Under the pieces are notes generated by a model. That model ran no database searches. It worked only from the letters and a program-made list of their open reading frames with translations, and was not told the origin of the DNA. The position numbers and the translations under genes are program-made. A stretch of 64,000 nucleotides of DNA from CAWCKS01 sp963796195 (GTDB lineage: Bacteria > Pseudomonadota > Alphaproteobacteria > Rhizobiales > Xanthobacteraceae): NCBI GenBank assembly GCA_963796195.1, contig CAWCKS010000014.1, positions 1,178,001 to 1,242,000 on the forward strand, given 5' to 3'. This document shows, piece by piece, positions 60,613-64,000 of the stretch. Numbering within the stretch: position 1 is the stretch's first letter; each line of letters begins with the position of its first letter.

Positions 60613-61629
60613 TCACAGGTATTTACCGCGGATGTCGATGGTCGAGCGGGTGCCGAGATCGCCGAAATTCGCGGACAGCCAGTCGTCGGCGCGGGCGCGA
60701 CCGACATCGCGCAGACGGGTCAGGAATTCCCAGTCGGCGTTGAACTTGCTGGCAACGCCGAGCTCCTTCATGAACCGTTCCGCCTCAATCTCGTGAACCA
60801 GCACGCCCTTCATCTCGTTGTCGCGCACTGCGCCGCTGTCGATCAACCGGTTGACGAATGCGATCGCCCGCATCTCGCGCATCAACGACGAGTTGAAGCT
60901 GATCTCGTTCAGCCGATTCATGATATCGCTGGCCGTGCGCGGGATCTCCTCGCGCGTGATCGGATTGATGTGAACGACGATAACGTCACGCAACTCGCAG
61001 CCGTAAATCAGTGGAAAAATTGCCGGGTTGCCCATGTAGCCACCGTCCCAATAGGCTTCGCCATCGATCTCGATCGCCTGGAACAGAAACGGCAGACAGC
61101 TCGATGCGAGCACGGTGGCGGCGGTGAGTTCGGCGTTCTCGAAAATCTTCACTTTTCCGGTGCGGACATTGGTCGCGCACAGGTACAACTTGACGACGCC
61201 ATCCCGACGCAATCGCTCGAAATCGACGGTCTTCTCGAGCACCTCCCGCAACGGGTGGTAGTTCAGTGGGTTGACCTGATACGGCGAAAACAGCCGCGTC
61301 ATCATGTCGAACAATATGAACGCGGGCGATGTTTCAGCCGAATGACTTTTCCGCAGGCGGTCGAACAGCGACGGCTGCAGCGGGCTCCACCTTGCGGCCT
61401 CGCTGACACGGCGCCAGAACTCGGCGAGCGCAAGTTTCGCGCCCTCGCGGCCGCCTATTGTCAAGCCATAGGCCATGACCGCTGCGTTCATGGCGCCGGC
61501 GCTGGTCGCGGAAATACCCTCGAAAGAGATACGCTCGTCGTCGAGCAAGCGATCCACCACGCCCCAAGCGAAGGCGCCATGCGCGCCGCCCCCCTGCAAG
61601 GCAAGGTTCACCGTCTTGCCTGTTGTCAT
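60613..61629 (-). CDS. Patatin-like phospholipase
   Basis: 338 aa from MTTGKTVNLALQGGGAHGAFAWGVVDRLL. The oxyanion motif GGGAHG is clear. The nucleophile elbow reads GISATSAGAMNA (an Ala where G-x-S-x-G has the first Gly, catalytic Ser before AG), and the catalytic Asp is in YWDGGYMGNP. No signal peptide; probably cytoplasmic or delivered otherwise. A TTG at 61644 is an alternative start; GCAGGA before 61629 favours the ATG. Hydrolyses acyl esters of phospholipids or stored lipids. Confidence 0.88.
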   Translation of the reverse strand: MTTGKTVNLALQGGGAHGAFAWGVVDRLLDDERISFEGISATSAGAMNAAVMAYGLTIGGREGAKLALAEFWRRVSEAARWSPLQPSLFDRLRKSHSAETSPAFILFDMMTRLFSPYQVNPLNYHPLREVLEKTVDFERLRRDGVVKLYLCATNVRTGKVKIFENAELTAATVLASSCLPFLFQAIEIDGEAYWDGGYMGNPAIFPLIYGCELRDVIVVHINPITREEIPRTASDIMNRLNEISFNSSLMREMRAIAFVNRLIDSGAVRDNEMKGVLVHEIEAERFMKELGVASKFNADWEFLTRLRDVGRARADDWLSANFGDLGTRSTIDIRGKYL

Positions 61630-61717
61630 CGGCGCATCCTGCAAGCTCTACCACCTCGCGATTTTCGCCGAACCGGGCGTCCACTCCGGGATGGCTACTT
61701 TTGGAGTGGATTATCAG

Positions 61718-62137
61718 TCATTTTGTTTTCTTGCTGGACCTTCCGCCGCCGCACGCGCGCGGACTGTCGTCGATGCGTCGCCACATCACGCCCTTGGGAG
61801 TGCCTTCGAACTGGATCGTCGCGCCGCAATCAGACGTATTGGCAGCGGTAAAAGTCCATGCCGGAGTCGTCGCAAAATTTATTGACGAGGAACCCTTGAC
61901 CTCGAGGACGGCCGTGGCGGAGCCGCCCTGGCCGTTGGTGAAACGCCAGCGCTTGTATCCGGTCGCATAGAAGGGCAGATCGCACACTGCCGCAGTATAG
62001 TTGCACGGCCCCTCGCACTTATAAGTACCCTGCAGCTTGGCCCATGGATCCGGGCAGGCATCCTCGGCGGATGCCGCACTCGCTTGAACAACCACTACAC
62101 ATGCCGCGCCAACGACAGCTGCGATGATAGCCTTCAT
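61718..62137 (-). CDS. Small secreted cysteine-rich protein of unknown function
   Basis: 139 aa with signal peptide MKAIIAAVVGAACVVVVQASAASA. The mature part has five cysteines around DACPDPWAKLQGTYKCEGPCNYTAAVCDLPFY, a Gly-rich strand region (FTNGQGGSATAVLEVKGSSS), a later SDCGATIQF Cys and a basic tail (GGGRSSKKTK). The gene lies 23 nt after the TPR-cytochrome gene, so they are probably co-transcribed; it may be a small partner of that protein. Confidence 0.62.
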   Translation of the reverse strand: MKAIIAAVVGAACVVVVQASAASAEDACPDPWAKLQGTYKCEGPCNYTAAVCDLPFYATGYKRWRFTNGQGGSATAVLEVKGSSSINFATTPAWTFTAANTSDCGATIQFEGTPKGVMWRRIDDSPRACGGGRSSKKTK

Positions 62138-62160
62138 ATCACGCTCTCCCCTGTCCCATC

Positions 62161-64000
62161 TTACTGGACGCCATAGCCAGCGAACTCGTCGACGACGGTC
62201 GCCTGAATGCTTTTAGCCGCAGCGATATCCGATTTGGCGTGGGCAGCATCACCGATGCGCTGCTCGGCAATCCCGCGGCCGTACAGTGCTGATGCACGCT
62301 TAGGATTGTACAAGAGTGCAGCAGTGTAGTCGCCGATCGCCTTCTTGTAGAGGCCAAGTTTCAGATTGACCAGACCGCGGCTGTCGAGAGCATCCGGAAA
62401 GCTTGGTTGAACCTTTAGCGACATGTTGCAATCGTCCAATGCAGCTTGCAGCTCGTCAAGCAGCGCGCGTGTCCAACAACGATCGTTGAGCGCAGCGGCA
62501 TGGCTCGGGTCGCGGCGGATCACCTCGCTAAAATCCTGGATGGCAAGCTCAAGATCTCCGCCGACGGCCCTCTGGTGGCCGCGCTGATAAAAGCTGTCGG
62601 GATCGGTCGGTTCGGTCGTACCGTCGCTTGCGGATTTGGCGGGTGTGGGGGGCGCTGAGTTGTCGGGTGTAGCGGTCGCCGAGTTACCGGGCGCGGTCGG
62701 CGGGGAGACCGCCGGGACGACAGTCGCAGATTTTTCGGGCGCTGTGGCGCCTTGCTTGGCCATTTGTTGAACCGCTAGGTCGTAGTCGCGGCGCGCGTTG
62801 CCGTCTGAGGCCAAAGGAGACGCTTCGGGCCCCGCTGCCAGCGCCACAGGCAGTACCGCACTCGCCGAACTCGAATTGGCGTCGGGCACATGATAGCCGT
62901 GACAGACAGTACAGTTTTCCCACTCTGCCTGCTGACTGTGACACGCCGAGCAGACAGATTTCTCTATGTATTTGAAGTTCGGCGTGTAGTTAGCCGGATC
63001 GCCTCCTTCATAGGTCTTCAGAAATCCAACGTCGCCTTCCCGCAATTGGTGACACTTGACGCAAGTCGCAGCGCCGATCAGTTCGACGTGCGGCTTGTGC
63101 GAATAGTTCGTGAAGCGGTTGTTGATCGCATTTGGATTGAAAGGCTGCCAATTGACAATCCTGGCTCCGGCTTGGTCATCCACGCTGTGACACTTGGTAC
63201 AACGACCGATCGCATCTTTTGGCGCTAACACATCGAAAACCAGGTTCATTTGATCGCGGAGGCGGCTGGTGCCGTAAGCCTGACCCGCAAAATCGAGCCA
63301 AGTCTGCAAGAACTGATCTGCGTGACCGGTCGGGCGATAGCGGATAGCGAAATCTTCGCGATACCAGCCGCCGGCCTGTCCCCAGACCTCCGGGTCGAAC
63401 GGTGCCGGGTTTGCATCGGCCGACTTCTTTGCGGCAACCTCCGCATTTGTAGCAGCTCCCTTGGGCTCGGGAGCGGCGAGAGCGGCGTTTCCACCAGCGC
63501 CCGATAAGCTGTTGTCCCCGGTGGCCTTGTCAGCGGAGAGAATGTCATCCTTGTTGTTTGGGTTAAGAATGTCGTCCTTCGTGCCGGGGGTGAGGATGTC
63601 AGCCTTGTTACTCGGGGCGAGGATGTCTTCCTTGCCGCTTGGGTTCGGAACCTTGGCGTTATTGCTCGGCGCGAGGATGTCAGCCTTGTTGCCATCAGCG
63701 CCGCTGTCGGGACTGAGGATGTCGTTGGAAGAAGAGGCGTCAGGCATCTTGGTCGGAGCCGCGGCGCTGTCGCCGCCCGAGGCGGGCTGCGATGTTTTTT
63801 CTGCAGCCGCAGGTTCCTTTTCCTGTGGTTTGAAACCTTGCGTCGGATCGCCGCGGTCATGCTGCTCCAGATCGTCGTGCAAATTGGGAAACCATTCGCG
63901 ACTTCCAGACAAGATTACGTCATTGGACATGGCGCCAGTCAGCGCGGCAACGCGCCCCCTGTCGACTGGGCTTCCGGCGGCGTCGCTGGCAAGCATCCTC
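62161..64000 (-). CDS. Tetrahaem cytochrome c with DIL repeats and C-terminal TPRs (5' end beyond window)
   Basis: 611 or more residues; the frame is still open at the right edge, so the true start is probably outside. Order from the visible N-terminus: an Asp/Ala-rich segment, four to six DILxPxxK repeats (residues about 91-153), a haem region with CTKCH, CVKCH, CSACH and CTVCH (CxxCH x4), a Pro/Ala/Ser/Thr-rich linker, and TPR helices (FYQRGHQRAVGGDLELAIQDFSEVIRRDPSHAAALNDRCW, GLVNLKLGLYKKAIGDYTAALLYNPKRASALYGRG). Ends DEFAGYGVQ with TAA 62161-62163. A periplasmic redox or scaffold protein by architecture; second haem-TPR fusion in the window. Confidence 0.82.
   Translation of the reverse strand, partial: RMLASDAAGSPVDRGRVAALTGAMSNDVILSGSREWFPNLHDDLEQHDRGDPTQGFKPQEKEPAAAEKTSQPASGGDSAAAPTKMPDASSSNDILSPDSGADGNKADILAPSNNAKVPNPSGKEDILAPSNKADILTPGTKDDILNPNNKDDILSADKATGDNSLSGAGGNAALAAPEPKGAATNAEVAAKKSADANPAPFDPEVWGQAGGWYREDFAIRYRPTGHADQFLQTWLDFAGQAYGTSRLRDQMNLVFDVLAPKDAIGRCTKCHSVDDQAGARIVNWQPFNPNAINNRFTNYSHKPHVELIGAATCVKCHQLREGDVGFLKTYEGGDPANYTPNFKYIEKSVCSACHSQQAEWENCTVCHGYHVPDANSSSASAVLPVALAAGPEASPLASDGNARRDYDLAVQQMAKQGATAPEKSATVVPAVSPPTAPGNSATATPDNSAPPTPAKSASDGTTEPTDPDSFYQRGHQRAVGGDLELAIQDFSEVIRRDPSHAAALNDRCWTRALLDELQAALDDCNMSLKVQPSFPDALDSRGLVNLKLGLYKKAIGDYTAALLYNPKRASALYGRGIAEQRIGDAAHAKSDIAAAKSIQATVVDEFAGYGVQ
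63538..63726 (-). repeat. Degenerate 27-bp (9-residue) DILxPxxK repeats
   Basis: DILSPDSG, DILAPSNNA, DILAPSNKA, DILTPGTKD, DILNPNNKD and DILSADKAT lie in a row, the last four with an exact 9-residue period, in the linker before the haem domain. Confidence 0.7.

Overview
The window looks like chromosomal DNA of a high-GC alphaproteobacterium close to Bradyrhizobium/Rhodopseudomonas. This rests on gene style (dense ABC-transporter operons, Tat-type binding-protein leaders, DUF3300/DUF2950 pair, Ca-binding/FG-GAP secreted protein, IS5-group element) and not on a database search. No rRNA, tRNA or CRISPR was recognised.

Layout. (1) 1-12.8 kb: catabolic island. A leftward operon encodes a fused HyuA-HyuB hydantoinase/oxoprolinase, a family-5 substrate-binding protein, a complete Dpp/Opp-type ABC transporter and an HpaB-like hydroxylase. 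Diverging rightward are a metal-dependent amidohydrolase and an M24 peptidase. Together they could import and hydrolyse cyclic amides or modified peptides. (2) 12.9-18.1 kb: a leftward branched-chain-amino-acid type (Liv) ABC operon ending in a small GAF-domain protein. (3) 18.3-24.3 kb: three small secreted Asn-Gly (NGN) repeat genes followed by a MacA/MacB-type export system. The first repeat gene is split exactly at its start by an IS5-group insertion. (4) 24.3-30.1 kb: two LuxR-type regulators, a tandemly duplicated two-gene cassette (59-aa helical protein plus CxxC zinc-ribbon-like protein), and a mosaic secreted protein with NGN-like, 33-residue RTX-like and FG-GAP repeats. (5) 30-40 kb: an LTA-synthase-like sulfatase-fold membrane enzyme, SulP and DASS anion transporters, PPK2 and a porin. 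(6) 40-60.4 kb: four periplasmic sulfatases, an octahaem cytochrome with TPRs, DUF2950 and DUF3300 proteins, and a tight operon of two sulfatases, a membrane class III cyclase and a UrtA-like binding protein. (7) 60.6-64 kb: patatin phospholipase, a small secreted protein and a tetrahaem/TPR cytochrome running off the window.

The most interesting points are the NGN-repeat/MacAB locus with its reconstructable IS insertion, a 46-bp conserved block in front of two separate sulfatase genes, and the sulfatase-cyclase-binding-protein operon. A strong caveat is that many otherwise conserved genes carry single-base frameshifts. In most of those I traced, removing one base restores the family-conserved frame, and even the transposase has several. 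I read most of these as sequence errors rather than gene decay, so I give merged gene spans and name the approximate breakpoints.
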